Source: Scolanthus callimorphus (taxonomy: Eukaryota > Cnidaria > Anthozoa > Actiniaria > Edwardsiidae). Taken from it: a stretch of DNA of 64,000 nt. The position numbers and the translations under genes are program-made. The notes beneath the pieces were generated by a model. That model saw only the letters and a list, made by a program, of their open reading frames with translations, made no database searches and was not told the origin of the DNA. The DNA lies in contig CM066912.1 in assembly GCA_033964015.1 (NCBI GenBank), forward strand, positions 31,272,532 to 31,336,531, written 5' to 3'. Below are positions 34,201 to 42,800 of the stretch, piece by piece (within the stretch, counting starts at the first letter, position 1; the number at the start of each line of letters is the position of its first letter).

Positions 34201-36557
34201 AAAATGGGCCTTTTCACAAGACAGCCATTTTGGGATGAGACCAATTGTTTTCCCGGTGGAAAACCATGTGCTCGTAATCATGACGAGGCTGCACATGCAG
34301 AACAAAATATTTATCCAAGATGGTGGCAAGTGGATAAAGGCGAAAAAGAAGTTTGCAGTTTGGCGAACATATCAAGGAAATGTGTCACTTTTGTCAATGT
34401 CAACTCGTGCCTGACGCGGGCTACCTGTGTAGGTATTTCCGAGCTCCTGGGGACCAAAATAAAGATGGCGGCCTACAACGAACAACGTTCTTCTCCAAAA
34501 TCTGCAAGTTTTGACGAACTTTTTGACAATTTAGGGGAAGAAATAAGCTAGGAAAAGTTATCTTATGGAAAAAATACAGCAAAGGCTTTGTGATACCGAA
34601 TTTACTAGCCGCTTCACAAAGGGTCGCTACGAAAATTAATTTCTGTCGTCTTGACTCAGTAAAATTCCTTTGCATTTTAACGTTAGACGTTCTGATGTAA
34701 TGAGCCATGTAAACACTAGACAAAGCATTGCATTATGGGCAGGGTGCATCCTTCATCATATATTTTATTATTCACACGGGTTCCCTGTGCAGGCTTTCTA
34801 CCGAAGGGAGAACAGAGCGAGCGACCGAGCTTGGTTGTAGCTTCATGTGAAGTGAATTCTAATAATAGACTAAGAGTACGTTTCTTTGGGAAAATCTGGA
34901 TTTAGATTTTCTTTTGGATCGTACAGATTGTTCTTGATAGACAGAAACGAAAAATCTGAAACTGGATTTTTTTAACAACCCAGACAAAGTGGTGACCTCT
35001 GTCTGACAATCGGCCAATGGGCAGTACGCCTGCAAAGGACCGCTGTCAAAGCGTACCGCTTTCGGATTTCCCCCCAAAGAAACGACAAGATCATGAATCC
35101 CTAATCCGGATTAAGTTTTAATGCTTTGATGCCTGCCTTGGCGTGGATTCGAAGGATTCATACCCCATTTTCAGATTTCAGGTTTCAGTAAAGAAACGAA
35201 AAATCCACTTTTGGATTCCAGATCCAGATCCGGATTTAGATTTTTTCCCAAAGAACCGCACTCCAAGTTCGACATTTTAAAATCCTTACTTGGATACGAG
35301 GCTCAGGGTATAAAATTTAGAAAAGAAATAAATTATTCATTTTTCGATGCCGATGCGATCTCTTTTGTGTTATTCCGCTTAGCCTCGGACTCAAGTAAGG
35401 ATTTTAATATATAGAAATTGGTCTATTATTTTCTGGAGTTGAGACCATGGTGGATTTGGACTGATCCCGGCGTAATCAATCGAACGTTCGGTAATCGAAC
35501 TCAATCGAATACCAATCGTTCGATTGAACGTTCGGCAATCGAACTTTATTAACATACTTAGATTTTTCTCCCTAAAAAGGTACCAAATTGGGAGTGGTTT
35601 ATCTGATTTTAACTCCAAAAAGGTACCAACAAGTCCGAATATAGTGCAGAATTTTTAACAGACCTGAGCTACTAGACGTTTTAAGCTACAATAGCCTGTA
35701 AAAGATTATGTGCTGAGACAATACACCAAAATGTTTCACTCCAAAATATGCTACCCTAACTAGCAGAGGCTTTTCCTCGGTAACTCGCTCTTTCGTTTTG
35801 TTGCTAGCGCTCGCGGTTTTGCTGTCGTGCGTTGTTTTCATTTGTTATCTCGCCCCCGGCCAAAACTACGCGAATGTATGACACGTGACTAACTTCGTAC
35901 AATTTTAAAAGACTGACAGAAGAAAGCACTCATGCTCGCAGGTTGCAATGTGGTAAAACATGTTTCTTTTTTCCCCAAAAAGGTACCAGAGGGCCCTAAA
36001 AATTACATGAACCAAAAACATCCCCTCCCCAAAGGTTTGGGAGTCCCCGTCTTTCTCCGGAAATCGTGTCACACATTATTCATAATTACCGAACAAAATC
36101 GAACAATCCAATCTGTTCGATTGGTTGGTGTTCGATTTTGTTCGAAAATCGAACTCACAGCAAAGCTCGCGTTCGATTTTGCTCGATTGCCGAACAAATC
36201 GAACGATTGGTGTTCGATTGCGTTCGATTGATTTTTTGTTCGGATTTGTTCGATTGATTCATCTCCTTATCTCTGAGACAAGTTGTTTCTCTGGCCAACA
36301 CCGTTAAAATTTCCGAAATTTCGGCACAACCATCGGGAATCGAATCGTTTGCTTGAAATCAAAACAAAGTGCACAGATTAAATAAGCTCCTTCTTACTGG
36401 TTTGGGGTTTAATTCTGATTTATAAACCAAACCATTGTGCTGTAAATATTGAGGGTGTTTTACTCACCAATCTAGGGACATGTTTAACAGTCTTGACTTG
36501 GCCTTCCATCGGTATTTCAAATGAATTCTCATTTCTTTCGTATTTCGTGCCTGCCAT
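10629..36557 (-). CDS. Phosphoinositide phospholipase C, delta-class, 21 coding exons
   Basis: Hydrolyses PIP2 to IP3 and diacylglycerol at the plasma membrane in a calcium-dependent way. Coding exons in transcript order: 36557-36468, 32506-32443, 29731-29576, 28714-28517, 28142-28109, 26959-26830, 25785-25606, 24832-24739, 24325-24133, 23849-23718, 22828-22743, 22224-22142, 21400-21194, 18113-18045, 16846-16745, 15878-15713, 14838-14731, 13273-13150, 12365-12281, 11741-11595, 10759-10629. Phases match at every join; the sum is 2579 nt, one short of 860 codons, because exon 18 has an apparent 1-nt deletion. The product is about 859 residues, somewhat longer than usual PLC-delta. It ends right after C2 with no eta-type tail, which favours delta. 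Both catalytic histidines of the X domain are present. The start ATG (36555-36557) and exon 2 are supported by phase and splice sites, not by homology. Confidence 0.9.
12505..12655. mobile_element. Foldback repeat (copy 1)
   Basis: Shares AATTATTCATTTTTCGATG and GCCTCGGACTCAAGTAAG with 35276-35430; TACGAGGCTCA and GAGCCTCGGA form arms. PLC intron. Confidence 0.75.
13678..14395. mobile_element. TIR DNA element, about 0.72 kb
   Basis: Ends are inverted: GTGTTAAGGCCTGACTTG and GGGGCTTATACGCGG on the left, CCGCGTATAAGCCCC and AGTCAGGCCTTAACACAC on the right. No transposase seen. It lies in the PLC intron between exons 17 and 18. Confidence 0.82.
14731..16846 (-). CDS. PLC exons 15-17: catalytic Y domain
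   Basis: Exon 15 (16745-16846) has [16 protein letters not shown], the first Y strand. Exon 16 (15713-15878) has SSFVESKV, the [17 protein letters not shown] motif and WNAGCQI. Exon 17 (14731-14838) has [12 protein letters not shown] and [11 protein letters not shown]. These are the standard Y-box signatures, in order. For exon 16 I used the inner acceptor (CCAG before ATG at 15878) because it keeps phase; a second AG lies 14 nt upstream. Confidence 0.92.
15168..15275. repeat. 15-bp tandem repeat
   Basis: Seven copies of CTGAAACGGTCTGTC, some with CGATCT. Intronic in the PLC gene. Confidence 0.95.
16448..16725. repeat. ATGATGATATT minisatellite
   Basis: A degenerate tandem array of ATTATGATGAT-type units about 280 bp long, ending only 20 bp beyond the splice donor of PLC exon 15. 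Confidence 0.93.
17148..17557 (-). mobile_element. tRNA-derived SINE
   Basis: Read on the minus strand, the head carries an A-box-like TAGCGCAGTGGTAGAGC and a B-box-like GGAGTTCAAACCC about 40 bases later. A body with the near-palindrome AAAGCGCTTTA follows, and the element ends in an (ATT)n tail. This order is that of a tRNA-derived SINE. It sits in a PLC intron between exons 14 and 15. Confidence 0.8.
17805..17970. mobile_element. Foldback MITE with CCATGG-rich arms (copy 2)
   Basis: Same family as 8967-9146, with TTTCCCATGGATAGGTTTCT in the right arm. In a PLC intron, 75 bp downstream of exon 14 in transcript direction. Confidence 0.85.
18045..21400 (-). CDS. PLC exons 13-14: X-Y linker
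   Basis: Exon 13 (21194-21400, 69 residues) starts [10 protein letters not shown], turns acidic ([20 protein letters not shown]), then Ala/Gly-rich, and ends in a Lys-rich stretch. Exon 14 (18045-18113, 23 residues) ends [10 protein letters not shown] and is basic. Acidic X-Y linkers autoinhibit PLCs by covering the active site, and this composition fits. Exon 14 is inferred from its splice sites, phase 0 at both ends and basic composition only, so it is less certain than its neighbours. Confidence 0.75.
18240..18985. repeat. Tandem repeat with about 200-bp unit
   Basis: Marker words such as GATGTTCTAAGAAACGAATC recur near 18262, 18450 and 18658, and TTGAAGATGGAACGATTATG recurs with them. 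About 3.5 diverged copies. Open frames on the minus strand are broken and differ between copies. Confidence 0.85.
19832..20203. mobile_element. TIR element with long arms
   Basis: Arms of about 90 bp: GAAAGCCGACATCACTGAG and GCCAAACATTCCATACTGAT on the left are mirrored on the right with a few changes. PLC intron 13. Confidence 0.8.
20575..20740. repeat. GGGAGTGAYCCTC minisatellite
   Basis: About ten degenerate copies of a 15-16 bp unit, with related scattered units to 20920. Confidence 0.85.
21441..21651. mobile_element. Foldback element
   Basis: Arms: CTCGTACCCAGAGCC and GGCCAGCGGCAAGATTCAGG, mirrored at the right end. It starts about 40 bp upstream of PLC exon 13. A partial copy is at 38386-38430. 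Confidence 0.85.
21722..21953. mobile_element. MITE, AGAGCGG-ended family (copy 1)
   Basis: Ends AGAGCGGTTTTCACATGAC and GAACTCCGCTCT; interior has AATTGCAATTGAGCA, CAGCCAATTGCAAGCC and ACTAAGTAATTACACAATTG. About 232 bp. Confidence 0.88.
22142..24325 (-). CDS. PLC exons 9-12: catalytic X domain
   Basis: Exon 9 (24133-24325) contains [14 protein letters not shown] with the first catalytic His. Exon 10 (23718-23849) contains CVELDCWDG and [11 protein letters not shown] with the second catalytic His and the calcium-ligand region. Exon 11 (22743-22828) contains [11 protein letters not shown]. Exon 12 (22142-22224) ends in [14 protein letters not shown]. All residues expected of an active PLC are visible, so this is not a PLC-like inactive protein (PRIP). 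Exon 11 ends at a GC splice donor (GGAG|GCAAGC). Without it the phase would break. Confidence 0.93.
22225..22742 (-). other. GC-AG intron of the PLC gene
   Basis: The 5' end on the minus strand reads GGAG|GCAAGC and the 3' end CCACAG. The join creates EFILGDKLHKD in frame with the X-domain alignment. No GT within the neighbourhood gives the right phase. Confidence 0.8.
22447..22666. mobile_element. Foldback family CATTCTCG...CGAGAATG (copy 1)
   Basis: Arms around GAGCTCCC and GGGGAGGCTCTGGTGACATC, with a core containing GATTGGCTGATTTTGAACG and GCATGCGCAGAAAGGTGTTT. Further copies at 38514, 38994 and 39261. Confidence 0.85.
24739..26959 (-). CDS. PLC exons 6-8: EF-hand region
   Basis: Exon 6 (26830-26959) encodes [18 protein letters not shown] and the following EF helix; the loop D-x-N-x-D-G-x-L-x-x-x-E has all canonical calcium ligands. 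Exon 7 (25606-25785, 60 residues) carries a degenerate second hand, then the [11 protein letters not shown] helix and the DLQEFL motif typical of the PLC EF lobe. Exon 8 (24739-24832) holds the [12 protein letters not shown] and LGIDG motifs that lead into the X domain. Exon 6 is entered from an AT-AC intron, and the end of exon 7 is duplicated several times in its downstream intron. Confidence 0.9.
24874..25605 (-). repeat. Decayed tandem copies of the end of PLC exon 7
   Basis: The last about 50 bases of exon 7 (plus-strand word GAGGAACTCTTGCAAGTCTT and CATATCCATGTGTGCTT) recur at about 25376-25427, 25455-25505 and 25521-25578, and more weakly at 24874-24930 and 25289-25341. The unit is about 70-80 bp and includes some intron. 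Donor GT has become GA or GC in the copies. Confidence 0.85.
25097..25156. repeat. 15-bp tandem repeat
   Basis: Four copies of CAACGCGCAGGTTAT in a GC-rich island inside the PLC intron between exons 7 and 8. Confidence 0.92.
25930..26098. mobile_element. Foldback MITE with CCATGG-rich arms (copy 3)
   Basis: Same family as 8967-9146; arms TTTGCAGAAACCCATCCTTG and CATGGATGGGTTTCTGCAGA. In the PLC intron between exons 6 and 7. Confidence 0.85.
26491..26693. mobile_element. MITE, AGAGCGG-ended family (copy 2, truncated)
   Basis: Has the left end and most of the interior of the family, but breaks off after AATGAGAACGCAAT and lacks the right end. Confidence 0.85.
27023..27275. mobile_element. MITE, AGAGCGG-ended family (copy 3, full)
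   Basis: Full-length, about 253 bp, with ends AGAGCGGTTTTCACATGACT and AGTCATGTGAAATCCGCTCT. It lies inside the U12-type AT-AC intron of the PLC gene. Confidence 0.9.
27469..27886. mobile_element. Tc1/mariner/pogo-like MITE
   Basis: Ends CAGTGGAACCCCGATCTAAC and ATCGGGGTTCCACTG, the consensus style of pogo/Tc1-type elements; internal sub-terminal copies of CCCCGATATAACGATA. About 418 bp, no transposase. Inside the AT-AC intron. Confidence 0.8.
28109..36557 (-). CDS. PLC exons 1-5: N-terminus and PH domain
   Basis: Exon 1 (36468-36557) gives 30 residues starting [10 protein letters not shown]. Exon 2 (32443-32506) adds 21. Exon 3 (29576-29731) starts the PH domain with [10 protein letters not shown], then [17 protein letters not shown]. 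Exon 4 (28517-28714) holds the remainder, with the motif [19 protein letters not shown] matching the last PH strand and helix of PLCs. Exon 5 is only 34 nt. In PLC-delta the PH domain binds PIP2 and tethers the enzyme to the membrane. The basic residues of the beta1-beta2 loop ([10 protein letters not shown]) are a plausible phosphoinositide site, which is inference. Exons 1 and 2 have no recognisable domain. Confidence 0.85.
28245..28460. repeat. CCTGTGGAAATTCCA minisatellite
   Basis: About seven copies of a roughly 32-bp unit with CCCTGTGGAAATTCCAGAGT. It ends about 55 bp beyond the splice donor of PLC exon 4. Confidence 0.88.
28918..29205. mobile_element. TIR element, degenerate
   Basis: Left GTAACAGCGAATAGCGCTGC and GCACAGAT are mirrored by the right ATCTGTGCGCAGTGCTATAG. 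PLC intron 3. Confidence 0.6.
29735..32442. other. PLC intron 2, no gene seen
   Basis: AT-rich. The stretch 29790-30000 resembles 34400-34560 (ACAAGATGGCGGCC / AAAGATGGCGGCC and AGTTTTAACAAACTTTTTG words), probably a dispersed element. The rest shows no tandem or coding structure. Confidence 0.5.
33459..33580. mobile_element. Short foldback element
   Basis: Arms of about 50 bp: TTTCCATATAGTTTATCTGT and GACCGTGAAACAA, mirrored by TTGTTTCACGGTTGACTG and ACAGATAAGACTATATGGAA. PLC intron 1. Confidence 0.85.
35276..35430. mobile_element. Foldback repeat (copy 2)
   Basis: Same family as 12505-12655, same orientation; arms ATCCTTACTTGGATACGAGG and GACTCAAGTAAGGATT. PLC intron 1. Confidence 0.75.
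35463..36262. repeat. TTCGATTG / CAATCGAA-rich tract
   Basis: At 35468-35545 and 36085-36258 the words GTTCGATT and AATCGAAC recur many times at irregular spacing in both orientations. Between them is ordinary sequence. It resembles a decayed satellite or MITE cluster. Confidence 0.7.
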
Positions 36558-36599
36558 CGTATTTCTCAGTCCTATCATTCGACTTAGTTCACAGATTGA

Positions 36600-38385
36600 T
36601 GTTATCCCCTCTCATTTATTCCGCTTTGCCGTACGTGGGTTAGAAAGAAATCAAAATGCGTGAACCCAGAGCTCTATTATCTTCCATCGAACGCTGTTAG
36701 TAATAATTCCAAGGATATAATCTTTGTTAGAATCCCATAGAGATTACACTTATGGAAAAGAAAACATGATTTGCGCCACTGGACGAGACCCCGTGCTTTT
36801 GTTAATCGAAAACCTGTAAAAAAAATTCGAATCATCCGAAGCCGTGCTCACGCTTGCATTCCTTAACTTCACATTCTTACATATTCTTGTTGAACGATCA
36901 ATATCGAAATAAGGAACAATAGAGCAACGAAAATAGAATAAAAGGTGCTAGGATTTGAATAATCCATGCTGGGACTGCACAATACTGTTTTTCTGCACTG
37001 GACAAATGAGTGCAGGCTCTGCCAAACCTAGAAAACATTAATAAGTAACCGATGTTATATTTGTGTTCTTTAATTAATTGACAGATAGAGCAAGTGCTAT
37101 GCTGTCCTAACAGGCGAGTTTTCTCAGGAGTATTTAAGAGTCCATTAGTGTTTCTATAAGTGTCAACTCGGTCGTTATGCATCGATTAACTTGCGTACAA
37201 TATATAGCCCAACACTTCTTAATTATTTTATTTATTTTTATTTTGTCGGATTTATTATCATCTTTACATGAGAATGGCTCGAAATATTGAAAATCTCATC
37301 GATAGTCAAGATGGTATTTATTCTCGGACTAAAAATCTCGTTTGAGTCAACAAAATTAACAACAACAGGTCAGAGGCGGTTATAGCCTATTGCAACTGTA
37401 GCAAATGCTACAATTTTTATATATTCTTTTGTCATTTTTATTCTCATAAATGTTGTGCACTACAGTCAGCTTATTTGCCTAAATTCGCCCTGAAAATGAT
37501 GTAATATTTACATGTCCCCACACTGCCTTTGCTATTTCGCAGAAAGTCTGGCCAATGTGTATCACTGTTCTTGTTGACATATTTACTGTGTCAATAAAGT
37601 TGAAAGTTCAGTTGATGCATCAGTGTATTATATTTGCTATACAAAAGTTTACAAGGGTTATAATACGATGTATTACATGGTTGTTTACCTAGTTTACTCA
37701 CAGTCGGCTTTACAAGTGTACTACAAGGCACAGATAAGTGATATTAAAGAGTTAAGAAGAAAACAACATTAGGTTTGCTAATCATGTCAGTCTTCCGTTA
37801 GTCAATATATTACACTGACAACTATAATTTATAGGATATCCAATAGTTGCCGAGGCTCTAGCCTTTTAGAAATTGCAGTACAAGTGAACAGATTAAATTC
37901 TTTTTAAAACTAAAACGTGTAGTTTTTCATTATCTTGTGGGGTTCACAAAACAAGAAAAAAACGTGGTCTCAGCAAGCATTAGGTCTATCCACAAGGTGC
38001 CACAGTATTCCTTAAACGTTGCTTGAAAAATTCTCAAAAGTTGCAAAAATGTCTTGTAATAAAGTTGCCAAAATTTTATCAAACATTCGCAATATTTTGT
38101 ATTTTTTTTGCCACAAAATATAGACAACAGTCACGTGCAACTGCAATGTTAAGACATTTATACAGTGGTTATTCTATAATTTTATTCCCAAATATATTTA
38201 AAGCTGGAAAATCTAGGGAAATCGACCAAATTTATAAACCAAATTTATCTAAGCGTGCCCGAATGTGTCCCGATGTAACTGAGAAACTACGAAGAACCAT
38301 CCGGGGGCTTCCAAGAGATTTGAGACATAGCCATTGAGGCAAAGAACTTTCTGCGCACGCGCCAAACTTCAATATCAGAAACAAT
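36600..38385. other. Intergenic, no gene seen
   Basis: AT-rich sequence between the PLC 5' end and the repeat cluster at 38.4 kb. The PLC promoter should be at its low end, but no element is recognisable. Confidence 0.5.
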
Positions 38386-38445
38386 CTCGTACCCAGACCC
38401 TGTCATCTTTCCGGGCAAGCGGCGTACGAGATAACTCCCATGCTC

Positions 38446-38478
38446 GTCACGTCACGTCACGTCACGTCGCGTCACGGG
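38446..38478. repeat. GTCAC/GTCGC short tandem
   Basis: About six copies of CGTCA with one G variant. Confidence 0.85.
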
Positions 38479-38513
38479 GTGGGCTCGGAGGGCCTTTGCT
38501 GATTTTAACGCAT

Positions 38514-38727
38514 TCTCGTACCCAGAGCTCCCCGCTCGTCTCCCAGCAGGGGAGGCTCTGGTGACATCCATTGAGGGTCGTCGCTGATTGGCTGATTTTG
38601 AGCGTTTGAGCATGCGCTGAAAGGTCTTTCTCTCAGCGGCTCTATCAAATCTCGCGCATGCGTCAGTGGTTGTCACTAGATACTCCCCCGCGAGGTGACG
38701 AGCCAGGGAACTCTGGGTTCGAGAATG
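38514..38727. mobile_element. Foldback family CATTCTCG...CGAGAATG (copy 2)
   Basis: Ends CATTCTCGTACCCAGAGCTC and CTCTGGGTTCGAGAATG; same core as 22447-22666. It lies between the PLC 5' end and the GTF2F1 3' end. Confidence 0.88.
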
Positions 38728-38816
38728 ATTTTGACGTTGACGTTGGGGGCATGCACAGACAGTTAATTCCTCAATGGCTCTGTATCAAATCTCACATATG
38801 CTTCAAAATCCAAACG

Positions 38817-38912
38817 TTTCAAATGACCGCAAAAACCAAAAGTTTCAAGTGACCGCAAAACAACAGTTTCAAATGACCGCAAAAACCAAAAATTTCAAAT
38901 GACCGCAGAAGG
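38817..38912. repeat. 24-bp tandem repeat
   Basis: Four copies of TTTCAAATGACCGCAAAAAC with small changes. Confidence 0.88.
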
Positions 38913-38993
38913 ACGGCTCTTATTACTCCCCGGGTAAGGGATTGGTTAATGTCACAAAAGCACGGTGCCACGCTGTACTCTTTTCCCACTACC

Positions 38994-39214
38994 CATTCTC
39001 GTACCCAGAGCTCCCCGGCTCGTCTGCTCGCAGGGGAGGCTCTGGTGACATCCATTTGAGTGCCTTTCCTGATTGGCTGGTTTTGAACGTTGGGGCATGC
39101 GCAGAAAGGTGTTTCTCTCAACGTCTCTGTATCAAATCTCGCGCATGCGTCAATCGCTATCACCAGAGCCTCCCCCGCGAAGTGCCGAGCTGGGGAGCTC
39201 TGGGTACGAGAATG
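38994..39214. mobile_element. Foldback family CATTCTCG...CGAGAATG (copy 3)
   Basis: Ends CATTCTCGTACCCAGAGCTC and GAGCTCTGGGTACGAGAATG. Nearly full-length. Confidence 0.88.
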
Positions 39215-39260
39215 ACCACTACCAAAAGTTTTAAGTCACCGGCGCAGTCGCAGAAGGGCC

Positions 39261-39471
39261 ATTCTCGAACCGAGAGCTCCCCCGTCTCGTCACTCACAGG
39301 GGAGGCTCTAGTGACAGCATGTGCGAGATTTGTTACAGAGCCGCTGAGAGAAAGAGCTTCACGGGCATGCTCAAACGTTCAAAATCAGCCAATCATCGAA
39401 GGCCTCAAATGGATGTCACCAGAGCCTCGCCCTGCGAGGAGACGAGCCGGGTAGCTCTGGGTACGAGAATG
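39261..39471. mobile_element. Foldback family CATTCTCG...CGAGAATG (copy 4, core inverted)
   Basis: The arms are as in the other copies, but the core (CATGCTCAAACGTTCAAAATC) is reversed relative to copy 3. It ends 76 bp beyond the GTF2F1 stop codon, so probably in the 3' UTR. Confidence 0.82.
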
Positions 39472-39546
39472 CAGAAGGGCGGCTCTTCATCACTATTATA
39501 TTCTTTTCCTATTTTTTTTTTTCTTTTCTTGCTTTTTTCTTTGTCC

Positions 39547-39896
39547 CTACGAAGACTTGAGTGACAGGTACATCTTCCCCTTTATCGTCTTCTGTTCCGG
39601 CTGAATTTTTCTTAATATTGTCGCAATAAGTTGCACGGTCTGCTCATTCGTCAGTCCCGTGCGTTTCGTTTTGAACTTCTGCAACAAGTCCTTGGTTGTC
39701 ATGGGTTTTCGTGCAAGATATCTGCGGATTGACTCCTCGGTGATAGCTTGCCCACCGTCTTCGCTGGGCGTAGGCGTGTTTGTCCCGGAACTTGGTAGCG
39801 GGGACGCGCGAAGTTTCTTGGCGGCAGGGCCCTCGCTGATAACATGGAAGCCTTTCTTGTTAGCTGGTTCTGACGCGGGTCTTTTCTTGCTTTTAC
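39547..39896 (-). CDS. GTF2F1: GTF2F1 exon 10: C-terminal winged helix
   Basis: Contains ITEESIRRYLARKPMTTKDL, then QKFKTKRTGLTNEQTVQLIA, and ends KGKMYLSLKSS before TAG (39547-39549). This winged helix binds the FCP1 phosphatase tail and contributes to TFIIF function. It is the most conserved part of the C-terminal half. Confidence 0.95.
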
Positions 39897-42800
39897 CTGA
39901 AAATATAGTAGTTTATTGACCCACTCTTTTAGATCAAGTTCTGAATTTTATTCACAGAACTATATACACCTATTTCAGAAAGGTTGCACCGTCGCAACTG
40001 TCTGTTATAACCCGCGATGCGTCATGGGAGAAAATACGAATACCAGAACAGAATCATGGACACCATCACCACCACCACCCTGCTTATGCAAAATGATCCG
40101 CCATCACCCTGCTTATGCAAAGTGATCCGCCATCACCCTGCTTATGCAAAATGATCCGCCATCACCCTGCTTATGCAAAATGATCCGCCATCACCCTGCT
40201 TATGCAAAATGATCCGCCATCACCCTGCTTATGCAAAATGATCCGCCATCACCCTGCTTATGCAAAATGATCCGCCATCACCCTGCTTATGCAAAATGAT
40301 CCGCCATCACCCTGCTTATGCAAAATGATCCGCCATCACCCTGCTTATGCAAAATGATCCGCCATCACCCTGCTTATGCAAAATGATCCGCCATCACCCT
40401 GCTTATGCAAAATGATCCGCCATCACCCTGCTTATGCAAAATGATCCGCCATCACCCTGCTTATGCCAAATGATCCGCCATCACCCCGCTTATGCCAAAT
40501 GATCCGCCATCACCCCGCTTATGCAAAATGATCCGCCATGGCCCTGCTTATGCAAAATGATCCGCCATCACCTGTTTATGCCAAATGATCCGCCATCACC
40601 CTGCTTATGCAAAATGATCCGCCATCACCCTGCTTATGCAAAATGATCCGCCATCACCCTGCTTATGCCAAATGATCCGCCATCACCCTGCTTATGCAAA
40701 ATGATCCGCAATCACCCTGCTTATGCAAAATAATCCGCCATCACCCTGCTTATGCAAAATGATCCGCCATCACCCTGCTTATGCAAAATGATCCGCCATC
40801 ACCCTGCTTATGCAAAATGATTCTACAATACACCGGAAATACCAACCATTCTCCCCAATCTCCAGGGGCACCCAACGAGACAATACCGTAAAACAGCTCA
40901 GAATACCATTTTAAGTCGTTGCTGAGCATACAAATGACTGTAAACCGGGTATTTTTAATCCCTACAAATTTTATATCTGTTCGGATTTCGTAGCTGAAAG
41001 TTTTGGGTTGCGGTTGATTGAAATCAAGTCTTCCGAAAATGCTAGGGGAAAGACTCTATCCGAAAATTTTAGGTGACCTTTTTAACGGCAAAAATCCCCC
41101 CAAAACTAGTAAAATTTAACCTTTTATGCAATTCGAAAAATCCAGGGGATCTTATGATCTATATACGAAAGTTAAAGTTAAAGAAATTCTGAAGCGAAAA
41201 TTTCAGCTCTCGTAGCACCATCCGAACAGATATTTTACCGATAATTATCGTTGGGTGCCCCTGAATCTCTATGTACTTACTAGGGGTACCCGGCCTCCCT
41301 TCCACTAGCTTCTTAGCTGCTGCCGCTATTGTAGAAGAGGATCCCGCCTCGGCGGCTTGCGTGGGCGTGGACGAGCGACTGCTTGATTCTGTACTTGATC
41401 TACTGCCGGATTTCTTTTTCCCTTTTCTCTTGTCTAAAATAAATGACACGTAACTATTAATCAAGTAATGGTCCGTATTGCTGGCTTGCCCGTGACGTCA
41501 TTGGCAGCTATGTTGGTGTACAGGAACAAAAGAAAGTTCATGTGTTGCTCTTTGTTCTGTACACCAACATGGACGCCGGCCTTTTGTGATTTTATTTCCA
41601 TAGGAATGAGTGCAACCCAAGAATAAGAACTAGGCAAACCAACGGCAAAGCAAGCTGGAATGCAATTTAAAATTGAAAATATAGCCAATTTCATTGGCTT
41701 ACTCACAAAATTTCAGAGGGTTTTTAGGGAGACCATAGTAACTATGGGAAGACATAAGCATATGTGGCACTCACAAACAGGATATGCAAGGTAAAAGGAA
41801 AAATGCTGATTCTCTCTCCTTTGTTCTTCTTTAAACCGATTGGTCTAGAGACTTTTACTGTGCGACTACGTCAACCGGGCCATCCCGTAAAAAGTTTGTT
41901 ATTAGAGATTCAAATCATTTTAAGGAAAAGGTTTGAAATACCTACAATACGTCTGACGATTTAGTGTTGTGAAGTTATTTCTGCTCATAATTTTCATAAT
42001 TTTTAAAGAAAAGCGAATATTTCGATGTCTCTTTTCGCAACCCTACCCTAATTAGCAGTGCACCAAAAACCCTCAGGCTACCCCCTCCTAGACTATATAG
42101 AGCCGTCACTTATTCTGATTACTACACATAGAAATAAATAAAGCTACAGTAGATATGTTTCCAGTTCGCTTCGAAGCCAAAAAAACGTAATGTCTTACCT
42201 TGCAGAAAGAGTGCCGAGGCCCCTTTTTCTTCCTCGCCATCTGGGTCCTGGTCCTCCTCCTCCTCCTCAGATGAGCCCCCTTCTCCTTGGTCCTTCTCTA
42301 GCATCTTCTTGATGTCCTTGCCGGCATTGGTAAGCTCAGCATCCTCTTCGCTTTCACTTTCGCTCGTCTCAGCGTTCAGGTCGTCCTTCGCTACGGGCTT
42401 TGGCGTCTCGACATTTACTTCCTCTTCTATAACATAGCACGACAAGAGAACAACAAAATGTCATAAAATGAGATGAGTGGTCTCCTTATATTTTTAGATG
42501 CGAGTACTTATGTGGAGTAAAGCAGCAAGTAAAGAGCATGCGTCAGCCGCCATTTTGATAGCATAGCAACATACCAAGTCAGAGAAAGCATCCATTTCCA
42601 TCGGCTGATTTAGAGAATATAGAGCAATTTTCTCGATTGAATTTGGTAAATCAAATCTGAAACTTTGTTTTGAAATGTTGATTTAGAGGTTTCTACACGT
42701 AATTTGTCTTCTAATATCGAACGGAAACAATAACAAAGGTGTGGCTGCCACGGGCTCTTTAAAACAACCCATTGACAGTTCTAGAAAATAGAAAGACTTG

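Noticed and set aside
33949..34551. 200-residue plus-strand open frame
   Set aside because: No domain, inside a PLC intron on the opposite strand, and its 3' part matches a dispersed repeat shared with 29790-30000.
40070..40820. CRISPR-like array (29-bp repeated unit)
   Set aside because: Units are head-to-tail with no spacers, in an animal intron; a minisatellite.
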